Of a stretch of DNA of 64,000 nucleotides, positions 36,366 to 44,725 are shown in pieces. The notes below the pieces were generated by a model that saw only the letters and a list, made by a program, of their open reading frames with translations, was not told the origin of the DNA and did not search any database. Within the stretch, counting starts at the first letter, position 1, and each line of letters starts with the position of its first letter. Source of the stretch: Arcicella aurantiaca (GTDB lineage: Bacteria > Bacteroidota > Bacteroidia > Cytophagales > Spirosomataceae); assembly GCF_003148625.1 (NCBI RefSeq), contig NZ_QGGO01000008.1, forward strand, positions 62,001 to 126,000, read 5' to 3'. The translations under genes and the position numbers were made by a program.

Positions 36366-37022
36366 ATGAAACAAAACAACAAGCCTTACTTTAAACTTTT
36401 TTTCGCAATAACAGTCTTATTTTCAACAAATTTATTAGGACAAACGCCCATAAAATCTACTAAATTGGATGTTAATAAATTGCCTTACTTTATTAAAGTT
36501 GATGGTAAAGCCCAAAATGCGGTTCGGTGGACGGATAATTTGGGAGATAATATCGTAGTCACTTCCGAAACAGGTAGATATACACCCAAAAAAGCAAAGG
36601 AGAACGAAATAGAAGAAGCAAACGCTGACCTGTTTGCTTATCATTATATTATTACTAATAACCAAGCTCAACAAACATGGAAAGTTTATGATTTTATCAA
36701 GGATTGCCCTTTAGACATAGAAGCTAACTATGTAAAAAATACTTTTCAAGTAACAGACCTCGATAAAAACGGTGTTGCAGAAGTTTGGCTTATGTACAGA
36801 ACCGTTTGTCATGGTGATGTGAGTCCTTCCGACATGAAAATTATCATGTATCAAGGTCAGCAAAAATATGCTATGCGAGGTAGAGCTAAAATTAAATATG
36901 GCGAAAAAGAATTTGAAGGCGGAGAGTATAAACTTGACCCAGCCTTCAATAAAGCTCCAAAAGTAATTATTGATTTTGCTAAAAAACTATGGAATAAAAA
37001 TATATTACAAACATTTGAATAA
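36366..37022 (+). CDS. Exported protein of unknown function (M949_RS01915-like)
   Basis: This is a 218-residue protein with a signal peptide (about MKQNNKPYFKLFFAITVLFSTNLLGQ). The mature part has VRWTDNLGDNIVVTSETG and an EF-hand-like VTDLDKNGVAEVWLMY followed by CHGDVSPSDMKIIMYQG and a C-terminal VIIDFAKKLWN. It resembles a small Bacteroidota family named after M949_RS01915 and linked to surface polysaccharide in Riemerella; that naming is from memory and uncertain. The ATG at 36366 begins the signal peptide; a TTG at 36306 would add a charged extension. It ends 17 nt before the barstar-like gene, so the two are co-transcribed. Confidence 0.65.
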   Translation: MKQNNKPYFKLFFAITVLFSTNLLGQTPIKSTKLDVNKLPYFIKVDGKAQNAVRWTDNLGDNIVVTSETGRYTPKKAKENEIEEANADLFAYHYIITNNQAQQTWKVYDFIKDCPLDIEANYVKNTFQVTDLDKNGVAEVWLMYRTVCHGDVSPSDMKIIMYQGQQKYAMRGRAKIKYGEKEFEGGEYKLDPAFNKAPKVIIDFAKKLWNKNILQTFE

Positions 37023-37039
37023 TTAAAACCTTATCAAAC

Positions 37040-37453
37040 ATGGCAAATTATACCATTTTACAATCGTTATCCGACAGACATTCTACCGAAAAAACGTTGG
37101 TAGCCAATATAGACGGCGAGCAAGTTGATACGCTTGATAAATTTTATGAAGAGTTAATCGCTCAATTGAAGTTTCCTGACAATTTTGGACGTAATTTTGA
37201 TGCTTTCGACGAAATGATTAATGATTTGGATTGGTTAGATGAAACCACTATCAAAATCGTTTTCAAAAATTATGATGAATTTCTTTCGGAAGAAAATGAT
37301 GAAAGTCGTGAGATTTTACTAACTATCCTCGACGATGCCGCTGCCGAATGGAAACGCAATGACGATACAAAAAAGCTAAAAATGTATATTGAACCTTCTG
37401 AATTAGCAGAAGATGATTTGGAAACTTTGGGTATTGAATATAAACAGGATTAA
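37040..37453 (+). CDS. Barstar-family ribonuclease inhibitor
   Basis: This 137-residue cytosolic protein resembles barstar, which blocks the barnase active site. The barstar core is seen in ANIDGEQVDTLDKFYEELIA, LKFPDNFGRNFDAFDEMIND (the LPEYYGENLDALWD counterpart that carries the inhibitory acidic residues) and TIKIVFKNYDEF. It carries an extra acidic C-terminal 25 residues (IEPSELAEDDLETLGIE). It follows the exported protein by 17 nt. With the barnase-like RNase at 35.0 kb this suggests an RNase/immunity pair, with two genes inserted between; the pairing is inference. Confidence 0.88.
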   Translation: MANYTILQSLSDRHSTEKTLVANIDGEQVDTLDKFYEELIAQLKFPDNFGRNFDAFDEMINDLDWLDETTIKIVFKNYDEFLSEENDESREILLTILDDAAAEWKRNDDTKKLKMYIEPSELAEDDLETLGIEYKQD

Positions 37454-37501
37454 GCGTTAGGTAATTGATGCCCGACCAATCCATTTTAGATTTGAAAATA
37501 A

Positions 37502-39364
37502 ATGATGAAGTATAAATTCCTAAGTATTAAATATTTAATCGTGTTGTTGCTATTGTTGAGTTTAACAAAGGTAATGTCACAGAAAATTGTACGTGGACCT
37601 TATCTCCAAATGGCAAGCCCTACGAGTATGACTATTCGTTGGAGAACAGATATGCCAACTACTTCAAAAATAATCTATGGCATAACAAAAAATAATTTAA
37701 ACCAGTCAAAATCAGACGATTCTCCCAAAAAAGAACATATTATAACCATTGATAATTTAATTCCTAATACAAAATATTTATATATAGTTGAAACGGGAAA
37801 TACAATTTTATCAAGTGCTGATATTTTTTTTATAACTCCACCACTCATTGGCACAGAACAAACCGTAAGAATTTGGGCATTAGGTGATATGGGTATGGGA
37901 ACAGATGTTCAGTCGAAAGTTTATCAACAATATTTAAAATTTGTAGGAAATAATTACACTAATCTTTGGCTACTCTTGGGTGATAATGCCTACGCACAAG
38001 GCTATGATTGGGAGTATCAACAACGTTTTTTTGAGTATTATCAAACAGACCGTTTGATGATGCAAACTGCTATTTTCCCTTCTCCCGGTAATCACGATTA
38101 TACCCCAACCACCAATCGTGTAATTGAAGACCCTATTTTGGACTATTTCAAAATCTTTTCGATGCCCACTAATGGCGAAATTGGCGGAGTGCCTTCTAAA
38201 TCAAAAGCTTACTACTCTTATAATTATGCCAATATTCATTTTGTCAGTTTAGATTCTTACGGAATTGAGGCGTTAGACAAATATCTTTATTCGCCCGATA
38301 GTAAGCAGATGAAATGGTTGGAAGAAGACTTGAAAGCCAATAAACAAAAATGGACGATTGTCTATTGGCATCATCCACCCTATACAATGGGTTCACATAA
38401 TTCAGATACAGAAATTGACTTAAAAACTATCCGAGAAAATGTAGTTCCAATTTTAGAAAGATACAAAGTTGATTTGGTTCTCAATGGACATAGCCACAAT
38501 TATGAAAGGTCTCAAAAAATAAAGGGACATTATGGCTTAGAGGCTACTTATAATCCCAAAGTTCATACATTTGGTTCGTCTAATGGGCGTTATGATAATT
38601 CGCCAAATTCTTGTCCTTATGTTACAGATAGCAAATCTCCTGAAAGTCAAGGCATTGTATATGTGGTAAACGGTTGTGGAGCTGCCAATGGCGGTGGACA
38701 AGTAACTTATCCTCACGATGCGATGGTATATTCTAATAATAAAGATGGAGGTTCTTTATTTATAGAAGTTTCGGGCAATCGTTTGGAAGCTAAATTCATA
38801 ACCGAAGATGGTAGTATAAAAGACCAATTTTCTATTTTTAAGGATGTCAACAAAAAAACTGAATTGAAATTAGAAGCCAATCAAAAATCACTTCTTTTAA
38901 ACGCATCATGGGCTGGTACTTACAATTGGCTACATGATAATTCAAAAATTGAAGCTGTTTCAGTCTCTCCGAATGTTACCACAAAATATATCGTTCAAGA
39001 TAACCAAAAGTGTTTGCAAGATGAATTTACCGTAAAAGTTGCCACTACTTATACGCTAAAAGACTTTAACTTGACAGTTACCAAAAGTGGCATGGCAATA
39101 GACTGGCTTACTACTCAAGAAAGAGGAATTGTTCAATTTACAATAGAACGACAATCGCAAAATGGAGAATTTAAGCCCATAGCAGTCATACCAACAAAAA
39201 CAAAAAATCAATTTTCAGATAAAAATCTCTTTTATAGATATTTAGATTACGTAAAATCAGAAGAACAAACGGTTAATTACAGAATAAAAACTACTGATAA
39301 TGAAGGCGTTAGTTATTATTCCAATATAAAATCAGTAAATACTGTTTTGAATATCACAGATTAG
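37502..39364 (+). CDS. Purple acid phosphatase-like metallophosphoesterase
   Basis: This is a 620-residue secreted enzyme (signal peptide ending KVMSQ). An N-terminal fibronectin-III-like domain (PYLQMASPTSMTIRWRTD) precedes the metallophosphoesterase domain with GDMGMG, GDNAYAQGYD, PGNHDYTP, WHHPPY and GHSHNYERS, the full set of dinuclear-metal ligands of purple acid phosphatases. It should hydrolyse phosphate esters in the periplasm or outside. The C-terminal about 150 residues are beta-rich, a probable sorting or binding module. Either of two adjacent ATGs (37502 and 37505) could start it. It follows barstar by 48 nt, so it may belong to the same transcript. Confidence 0.92.
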   Translation: MMKYKFLSIKYLIVLLLLLSLTKVMSQKIVRGPYLQMASPTSMTIRWRTDMPTTSKIIYGITKNNLNQSKSDDSPKKEHIITIDNLIPNTKYLYIVETGNTILSSADIFFITPPLIGTEQTVRIWALGDMGMGTDVQSKVYQQYLKFVGNNYTNLWLLLGDNAYAQGYDWEYQQRFFEYYQTDRLMMQTAIFPSPGNHDYTPTTNRVIEDPILDYFKIFSMPTNGEIGGVPSKSKAYYSYNYANIHFVSLDSYGIEALDKYLYSPDSKQMKWLEEDLKANKQKWTIVYWHHPPYTMGSHNSDTEIDLKTIRENVVPILERYKVDLVLNGHSHNYERSQKIKGHYGLEATYNPKVHTFGSSNGRYDNSPNSCPYVTDSKSPESQGIVYVVNGCGAANGGGQVTYPHDAMVYSNNKDGGSLFIEVSGNRLEAKFITEDGSIKDQFSIFKDVNKKTELKLEANQKSLLLNASWAGTYNWLHDNSKIEAVSVSPNVTTKYIVQDNQKCLQDEFTVKVATTYTLKDFNLTVTKSGMAIDWLTTQERGIVQFTIERQSQNGEFKPIAVIPTKTKNQFSDKNLFYRYLDYVKSEEQTVNYRIKTTDNEGVSYYSNIKSVNTVLNITD

Positions 39365-39374
39365 CAAAAACATT

Positions 39375-39415
39375 AACTCCTGACAACTTCACAATCGTTG
39401 TCAGGAGTTTTTTTT
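39375..39415. terminator. Bidirectional terminator
   Basis: AACTCCTGACAAC (39375-39387) pairs with GTTGTCAGGAGTT (39397-39409), followed by T8. It serves the phosphatase and the convergent lipoprotein gene, whose last codons overlap the T run. Confidence 0.92.
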
Positions 39416-39938
39416 ATTTTTTCATTAATTCTAAAGAGGTAAAAACTTCGTCACCATCACTATTGAGCTGACGGGCTTCTTCCAACAATAAGGTTTTGTC
39501 AGTTTGTTCCAAAAATTGATAAATGAGTTTTACATTATCTGGAGCGTCCATAACAATAAAACTTCCTGTTGTAAGAAAATTGCCATTTTTTCCTCCTACT
39601 TCAATTTTCCATTTACCAGCTTTATTGGTACTACAATTCCACTGACCCAAAGTACCTGTTTGTCCAGCATTATCCCAGTCTGACCCCGCTTGAATACAAC
39701 CATCATAAGTACCATTACTATAAAATATATACGCTAAACCTTCTCTGAATCGTCCGAGAGGAATTACGCCTCCTACTTTTCGGTTTTTCCAAACAGTGGC
39801 AGATTTCACTTCCCATCTTCCTAACAAAGCTGTTATATAAATTGGCTGAGAGGATGATGGCGTTGGGTCATCAATTTTAGTTGAACACGCTAATGAAGTA
39901 ATAAAAATAAATACAATAATAAGGTTTGATAGTTTCAT
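39414..39938 (-). CDS. Lipocalin-like lipoprotein
   Basis: This is a 174-residue lipoprotein (lipobox SLAC-STK). The mature chain has the Bacteroidota lipocalin-like pattern: ALLGRWEVKSATVWKNRK, then YIFYSNGTYDGC, GKWKIEVGGK and the late YQFLEQTDKTLLLEEARQL. The fold is a small beta-barrel, often of unknown ligand. It is convergent with the phosphatase and shares its terminator. The gene upstream, at 39958, is a second lipocalin-like protein in the same direction, 19 nt away, so they form a pair. Confidence 0.75.
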   Translation of the reverse strand: MKLSNLIIVFIFITSLACSTKIDDPTPSSSQPIYITALLGRWEVKSATVWKNRKVGGVIPLGRFREGLAYIFYSNGTYDGCIQAGSDWDNAGQTGTLGQWNCSTNKAGKWKIEVGGKNGNFLTTGSFIVMDAPDNVKLIYQFLEQTDKTLLLEEARQLNSDGDEVFTSLELMKK

Positions 39939-39957
39939 AGTTTTTCATATTTGAGAA

Positions 39958-40356
39958 TTATTCTTTTCGTTTTAGAAGGCTTTGCTGCTTCGGTATAATT
40001 GGCGTCATGGTCATAGTATTACCCGAAAAATCCAAGTCATAATTTATATTTAGGATTTCCTTTCCTGATTTCTGATTCATAATCAACTGATTCCCAAGAA
40101 CTTTCCAATTAGCTTCCGTATTTGGAATACTTTTACAGTCTTTTGGAATAACCATAAAGTGTTTTCCTGATTGTTCAAAAACATATTTAATTTCTGTAAT
40201 ACACGGAAATGTACTTTCCATCAGTTTTTGTAGGTCATCGGTTTTGCCATTTGTGTATTCTAATACAGACGAAACCCTTTTCCAAGTACCTACAATATTT
40301 TGAGAATATGTATTAGCACATACACATAACAAACTGATTATCAATATCTTTTTCAT
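39958..40356 (-). CDS. Lipocalin-like exported protein
   Basis: This is a 132-residue exported protein with a signal peptide (MKKILIISLLCVCANTYSQ) and the lipocalin-5-like core NIVGTWKRVSSVLEYTNG, YVFEQSGKHFMVIPKD, NWKVLGNQLIMNQKSG and NTMTMTPI. The ATG at 40356 begins the signal peptide; a start 20 codons earlier (40416) would read through an inverted repeat and is rejected. It sits 19 nt upstream of another lipocalin-like lipoprotein gene. A strong inverted repeat lies in its leader. Ligand is unknown. Confidence 0.75.
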   Translation of the reverse strand: MKKILIISLLCVCANTYSQNIVGTWKRVSSVLEYTNGKTDDLQKLMESTFPCITEIKYVFEQSGKHFMVIPKDCKSIPNTEANWKVLGNQLIMNQKSGKEILNINYDLDFSGNTMTMTPIIPKQQSLLKRKE

Positions 40357-40364
40357 TATTTTAT

Positions 40365-40422
40365 GGAAGTATATACTTAATGTCGCACGGGTGAGGTTTT
40401 GCGACATTAAGTACATACTTCC
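40365..40422. repeat. 23-bp inverted repeat in an mRNA leader
   Basis: Arms at 40365-40387 (ending CTTAATGTCGCA) and 40400-40422 pair at 22 of 23 positions around a 12-nt loop. It sits between the SGNH-like gene's stop and the lipocalin-like gene's start. Confidence 0.8.
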
Positions 40423-40431
40423 GTTATTTTA

Positions 40432-41280
40432 TTATTTTCCAGATTGATAAATACTATATAAAAAGGCTTTGCTAATACGAGTGGCGGCACTTTCACAAAG
40501 ATGTCCTTGTCCTTCGGGAGCATCAACGCCTTGACTTTTACTTGGACAAGTTGATGTTGAACGATATTTATTACAAATTGTCCAAACACCATTGAGATTA
40601 CAACTGCCATTATCAGATTCTATTTCTTGTAAATCACAAATATTGTCTTTATCCTTAAACGTATCTTTCATCCATTGAGCCATTTTCATTTTGGCGGCAT
40701 TTCCATCGTCTTTACTCACAATATAAATCAATGGTGGTGTAACATGGACAAAACGTAAATCAGGAATTTGACTTCGTAAATCATCTATCAGTGTTTTGTA
40801 AGCCGTTTTAACCTGTTCGAGATTAGCGTCGGTAATATCTGCGTAACCAAACTTAAAAATGGCAATTTTAATAATACTTTTATGGGCTAAAGCATTGTTT
40901 TTAAACTCAGTCATTTTCCCGATTGGATTACCATTTGACACACTAAACACATTGCCACTCAATCCTTTAGGTTTTTCATTTAGGTCAAAATATTCAAATT
41001 TAAAACCGTTATTATTGGCACCATCTTCCAAATCTCCACCGACAGATTGGTGCATAAAAATGGTATTCCAATCTTTAATTCTATTTTTTTCGTTAGTGGC
41101 TAATTTATCCCAAGCGTCAATACTCAGAATACCATTTACCCCTGCTTGCCCCTTTCCTATTCCTGTGGGCGTGGTTGGATTTGTAGTAGTTCCTGTATTG
41201 GGGTCAACCTCCGTATTTTTATTACAAAAAGTAAAAGTTAGTGCTACAAATAGTAGCAGAATTAATTTATTTGTTTTCAT
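40432..41280 (-). CDS. Lipoprotein with SGNH-hydrolase-like features
   Basis: This is a 282-residue lipoprotein (lipobox TFTFC-NKN) with a Thr/Pro-rich linker. The chain shows DWNTIFMHQSVGGDLEDGA, IKIAIFKFGYADITD, LRFVHVTPPLIY and a late GHLCESAATRISKA, which together recall an SGNH/GDSL-type hydrolase, although a clear GDS serine is missing (HQSVGG may stand in its place). The function is therefore unassigned. Its start overlaps by 14 nt the end of the peptidase S74 gene upstream, so the two are translationally linked. Confidence 0.6.
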   Translation of the reverse strand: MKTNKLILLLFVALTFTFCNKNTEVDPNTGTTTNPTTPTGIGKGQAGVNGILSIDAWDKLATNEKNRIKDWNTIFMHQSVGGDLEDGANNNGFKFEYFDLNEKPKGLSGNVFSVSNGNPIGKMTEFKNNALAHKSIIKIAIFKFGYADITDANLEQVKTAYKTLIDDLRSQIPDLRFVHVTPPLIYIVSKDDGNAAKMKMAQWMKDTFKDKDNICDLQEIESDNGSCNLNGVWTICNKYRSTSTCPSKSQGVDAPEGQGHLCESAATRISKAFLYSIYQSGK

Positions 41281-42805
41281 TGTTTAGAGTTTTTTCAATT
41301 ATAGCTTCAAATTTATTATCCGAAATATTCAATAATTCTTCGATTTTCAACAACCGTTTTTGGAGTATTTCATTTTCATTTTTTAAAGATTTTACACTTT
41401 CTACCAAATGAGGAATCAAACCCGTATAATCAACTGATAAATAGCCATCTGACCCTATATTGACCAATTCTGGAAATATTTTCTGAATCTCTTGGGCTAT
41501 AAATCCCGTTTGAAGATTTAGATTTTTCTCATTTCGGAGATAGTAGTTATAGCCCTGTAAACTCACTACTGATTGAAGAGAATTAGATAGAGCTTTGAAA
41601 TCTTTTTTCAAACGAATATCAGAACAAATAGTTGGGGCAGTAGCATGGCAAATTTGCCCCGTTGCAACATTCCAACGCTGTACCCAGTTATTATAGCCGT
41701 AACCCCAAAGTCCCATTTCATTACCCAACCCCATTCCAATAAAACCTTCTCGGGGCGTATTTCCATTGGTAAACTCTATACCTGCCGTACCATTCCCTCC
41801 TTCATAAATTCTAAGTCTCCCAAAGAATTCACCACCGTAAGATGAGGCAGATGTACCTTTGATTCCTATTCCACTTGTTGAAGAACCATAAATTCCGTAG
41901 CTACTTTGACTACTGGCATAAATTGACATACTTGTATTGGTAGATGACCAAACGCCCAAGCCATTATTGATGGATTTAGCATAAATGGCAGTCCCAGAGT
42001 TAGCTTCTGCCGATATTGCATAGCCAGAATCTGCAAATGATTTAATAGCAATGCCATTACTGCAAGTTGCCGATAGTCCTACGCCATTAGTCGTTCCTGC
42101 AATTACACCCGTACCAGACGCAGAAAAACCTTGTACACCCGAATACCCACCATCTGCAACCAAACCTGTATTTTGTGACGTAGCATAAATGGCTGGATAA
42201 GTCACTCCTGTGGCATAAATTGCTTGTTTTGTGGCAGAATAAGCTGAAATTCCAACTCCATTTGTTGATGATGCTGATATGCCTGTACCATTCGTGGAAA
42301 CTCCTGACAATCCAGTTCCAGATGTTGATTGTCCATAGATAGCATTTCCAGAAGTAGAAAATCCAGAAACAGCCGACGACGTATTAGATTGAGCGTAAAC
42401 TGCTGGATTATCAGTCGATGATACAAAAATACCTGTACTTCCATCACCTACGTTTACTCTTAACAGTCCGTCATAATCATTATTATTAAGTCCAATCAAA
42501 ATTCTATTTCCATCATTTTGCATCAATCCATCTGATACCCAGCTACTTCCATTATTTCTGAGTGTTTGATTTAATAATCCACTTGGTAAGCCAAAACTCA
42601 ACCAACTGCTCCCTTGACTATACTGCAAAACATTATCCGTTGAGTTGTACAGTACCGTACCTGCACCCAAACTATTTGGAGCGGGACGAGTGGCAGTTGT
42701 ATAATTGGGAAATCTGATTCCCAGAGGACTCAAAACGTAATTCTGAGAGTGTAATCCATTAATAAACAACACATTACAGAACAATACCAGAAATATCTTT
42801 TTCAT
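41267..42805 (-). CDS. Surface protein with repeated beta-units and C-terminal peptidase S74 (intramolecular chaperone)
   Basis: This 512-residue protein has a signal peptide (MKKIFLVLFCNVLFINGLHSQ), a repetitive region (about 105-345) of roughly 15-20-residue units such as GNAIYGQSTSGTGLSG and GTGISASSTNGVGISA, likely a beta-helix or fibre, and a C-terminal S74 chaperone domain (SDIRLKKDFKALSNSLQSV, YNYYLRNEKNLNLQTGFIAQ) ending in a coiled coil. S74 domains help fold trimeric tail fibres and then cut themselves off. Here it probably builds a surface fibre or adhesin. The ATG at 42805 begins the signal peptide; a TTG at 42832 is less likely. The downstream lipoprotein overlaps it. Confidence 0.88.
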   Translation of the reverse strand: MKKIFLVLFCNVLFINGLHSQNYVLSPLGIRFPNYTTATRPAPNSLGAGTVLYNSTDNVLQYSQGSSWLSFGLPSGLLNQTLRNNGSSWVSDGLMQNDGNRILIGLNNNDYDGLLRVNVGDGSTGIFVSSTDNPAVYAQSNTSSAVSGFSTSGNAIYGQSTSGTGLSGVSTNGTGISASSTNGVGISAYSATKQAIYATGVTYPAIYATSQNTGLVADGGYSGVQGFSASGTGVIAGTTNGVGLSATCSNGIAIKSFADSGYAISAEANSGTAIYAKSINNGLGVWSSTNTSMSIYASSQSSYGIYGSSTSGIGIKGTSASSYGGEFFGRLRIYEGGNGTAGIEFTNGNTPREGFIGMGLGNEMGLWGYGYNNWVQRWNVATGQICHATAPTICSDIRLKKDFKALSNSLQSVVSLQGYNYYLRNEKNLNLQTGFIAQEIQKIFPELVNIGSDGYLSVDYTGLIPHLVESVKSLKNENEILQKRLLKIEELLNISDNKFEAIIEKTLNNENK

Positions 42806-42901
42806 CTGATTATAAATTTTAGTTATTTTCAATGGTATCAGATGGAACGCTTAATCATTACTTTGGGTGTCAAAATTTTGAGGTGGGCGTTTCATAAAAA
42901 C

Positions 42902-43441
42902 TTACTGTTTTTTAGCAGGATTCACCCGTTGGGCATATTCATCGACAACCGTATTTTGTCCTGCGGTTAATAACCATTTATTATTTTTCTTCACAAAAAC
43001 CATCGTCAATAAATCATCCGTTTCTGGTCTTTTGTTATTTCCTCTATCTACACCATCAGGAGGAAAAAAAGCACCAACATGACATAAAAGCGTCGTCACA
43101 GCGACATCAGGCGTAATAAACCTTACCGAAACTTCTTTTTTTGTAAAAGGTACATTTTTAAAAATGGCATCAAAAATTGCCTGATGCGACATTTTTACTT
43201 GTGGTAAACCACGCCAATACATTCCTACAATATTTATCCATTCTACATCTGAAGTTGTATAACTTTCCATATTTTTAAAATCGTGGGTGTTCCAATCTGC
43301 CACCATCAAATCAATTCTGCTTTTTATATCTTGCTCATCCTGATATGTTTGGGCATAAGTAGTCACTGCACCTAAGAGCGTTATGATAGTAAAAACAATA
43401 AAAAAATACGTGTTTTTAAGTTTTGAAATAAAGTTTTTCAT
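42902..43441 (-). CDS. SgcJ/EcaC-family (SnoaL-like, NTF2 fold) exported protein
   Basis: This 179-residue protein has a signal peptide or anchor (residues 1-30, ending TTYAQ) and an NTF2-like domain: DIKSRIDLMVADWNTHDF, ESYTTSDVEWINIVGMYWRG, HQAIFDAIFKNVPFTKKEVS and DVAVTTLLCHVGAFF, with the ending DDLLTMVFVKKNNKWLLTAG. The family is often annotated as SgcJ/EcaC oxidoreductase, but the fold gives no firm reaction. It lies 73 nt downstream of an AraC regulator in the same direction, so it is a likely target or operon partner. Confidence 0.8.
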   Translation of the reverse strand: MKNFISKLKNTYFFIVFTIITLLGAVTTYAQTYQDEQDIKSRIDLMVADWNTHDFKNMESYTTSDVEWINIVGMYWRGLPQVKMSHQAIFDAIFKNVPFTKKEVSVRFITPDVAVTTLLCHVGAFFPPDGVDRGNNKRPETDDLLTMVFVKKNNKWLLTAGQNTVVDEYAQRVNPAKKQ

Positions 43442-43514
43442 TTGTCCCGAGTGTTAAAGTCAAGACAAAATTAGTGGGCGTTGGAAACGTTTTTAATGTA
43501 AAAAAACGACATTA

Positions 43515-44351
43515 TTAAATGTAAATAGCTCTTTTACCGTCTGGAGATGAAAGTTCTTGAGCAACTAACATCGAAGGTGTTACTTCGGCAAATGCTTTAA
43601 AATCACGCATTAAATGAGCAAAATCGTAATAATCACAAGTATATGCAATAGCGAGCCAATCTAAATTTGGTTGCTTCATTTTCATCTGATAAGCTCGATT
43701 AAACCGAACAATTCGACTGTAATATTTGGGATTCATTCCTAATCTATCACGAAATTTACGTTCAAATTGTCTTGGACTTAAACAGGCTTGGTCTGCCAAC
43801 CAATCTAATGAAAATGATTTATCGCCATCTTTCATAAAAGCTATCGCACGGTCAATTGGCTGATTATCAATCGTTAAGCGATTCACTTTTTTCAATAAAT
43901 AATTATCAATCAAAGAAATCATTACTTGATAATTATTAGTTTCTCGCAGTTCTTCATTCAAAAATTTCATTTCATTGTCAGAGAAGTCTTCTGCGTCAAC
44001 TTCTTTTTCCTGAAATTCCGTAATCGGAATTTTTCCTAATAATTGGTGCATCATTCCTGCTCTAAAACAAACCTGAATCACCAAATGGTCTTCACCAAAC
44101 TGCAAATTTATCCTTGAAGTTTGCTGACCTACATAAATACTTGATGCGGAATCTCTTATTTCAGACGAACTATGTACAATATTTTTAACAACGTCTCTCG
44201 GATAAAAATACAGCGATTGTTCAGCATCAGGCGGAAATGGTTTTATTCTTTGCTCGGCAGAAACACCCTTCACTTGTACGTGCAATAACATATAATGACT
44301 TACGAAATTTCGTAAGACTTTGGTAGGCAATATGTTAGGCATGAAAATCAT
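43515..44351 (-). CDS. AraC-family transcriptional regulator
   Basis: This is a 278-residue DNA-binding regulator. The C-terminal double HTH spans about 165-265 (FSLDWLADQACLSPRQFERK, FRDRLGMNPKYYSRIVRFNR, WLAIAYTCDYYDFAHLMRDF), the last helix carrying the AraC DxxHLxRDFK pattern. The N-terminal 150 residues are a DUF6597-like sensing half (FVSHYMLLHVQVKGV, GEDHLVIQVCFRAGMMHQLL). The start may be 44351 or the ATG three codons later (44342). The SgcJ-like gene follows after 73 nt; the effector is unknown. Confidence 0.88.
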   Translation of the reverse strand: MIFMPNILPTKVLRNFVSHYMLLHVQVKGVSAEQRIKPFPPDAEQSLYFYPRDVVKNIVHSSSEIRDSASSIYVGQQTSRINLQFGEDHLVIQVCFRAGMMHQLLGKIPITEFQEKEVDAEDFSDNEMKFLNEELRETNNYQVMISLIDNYLLKKVNRLTIDNQPIDRAIAFMKDGDKSFSLDWLADQACLSPRQFERKFRDRLGMNPKYYSRIVRFNRAYQMKMKQPNLDWLAIAYTCDYYDFAHLMRDFKAFAEVTPSMLVAQELSSPDGKRAIYI

Positions 44352-44513
44352 AAAATGAAAACAATTTTATTAAAAAGTAAAAATAACTTTAATCTGCATA
44401 CGTCAAGTGTAAAAAAACGACATTTAAACTTCTATACCCCAAAAGTTTGCTCTGGAGCTTTTAGTTATTTATCATAAAACTGTAATAAATGAATTAGTCC
44501 TTTTTTATTTTGC

Positions 44514-44603
44514 TTACCCCTCTGGTACAGTTTTCATTGCTAAGGCTAATGATGAAACTGCCAAAAAATTTCTTCGTTGCATAAAAGTAGTTATTAATTT
44601 CAT
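44514..44603 (-). pseudogene. Remnant of a twin-arginine-signal protein
   Basis: The minus strand reads MQRRNFLAVSSLALAMK (ATG at 44582), with a further in-frame ATG seven codons earlier, followed at once by a short stretch and a TAA at 44516. This is a typical Tat signal (R-R-x-F-L, then A-rich core) with no protein behind it. It looks like the stub of a gene, perhaps an oxidoreductase or phosphatase, removed by deletion. Confidence 0.45.
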
Positions 44604-44669
44604 ACACAAAGTTGTTAATTCTTGATATTTAGTTAGTGGTAAAAATCGGGCATATTTTCAGAAATACAA

Positions 44670-44705
44670 AAAGGGTCGTCATCCTTTTAAAGGACAACGA
44701 CCCTA
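44670..44705 (-). terminator. Terminator of the S9 peptidase gene
   Basis: AGGGTCGT (44672-44679) pairs with ACGACCCT (44697-44704), extended inward by TCCTT/AAGGA. The minus strand then reads a T run. Confidence 0.85.
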
Positions 44706-44725
44706 TAATTACCAATTTTATTTTT

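Larger units (their letters stand above)
44352..44725. other. Spacer with a decayed gene fragment and a terminator
   Basis: This 374-nt spacer contains a twin-arginine signal remnant on the minus strand (44514-44603) and the S9 peptidase terminator (44670-44705). Nothing else is supported. Confidence 0.5.

Noticed and set aside
40859-41287. A 142-residue plus-strand frame opposite the SGNH-like lipoprotein
   Set aside because: It is the antisense shadow of a gene with a clear lipoprotein signal.
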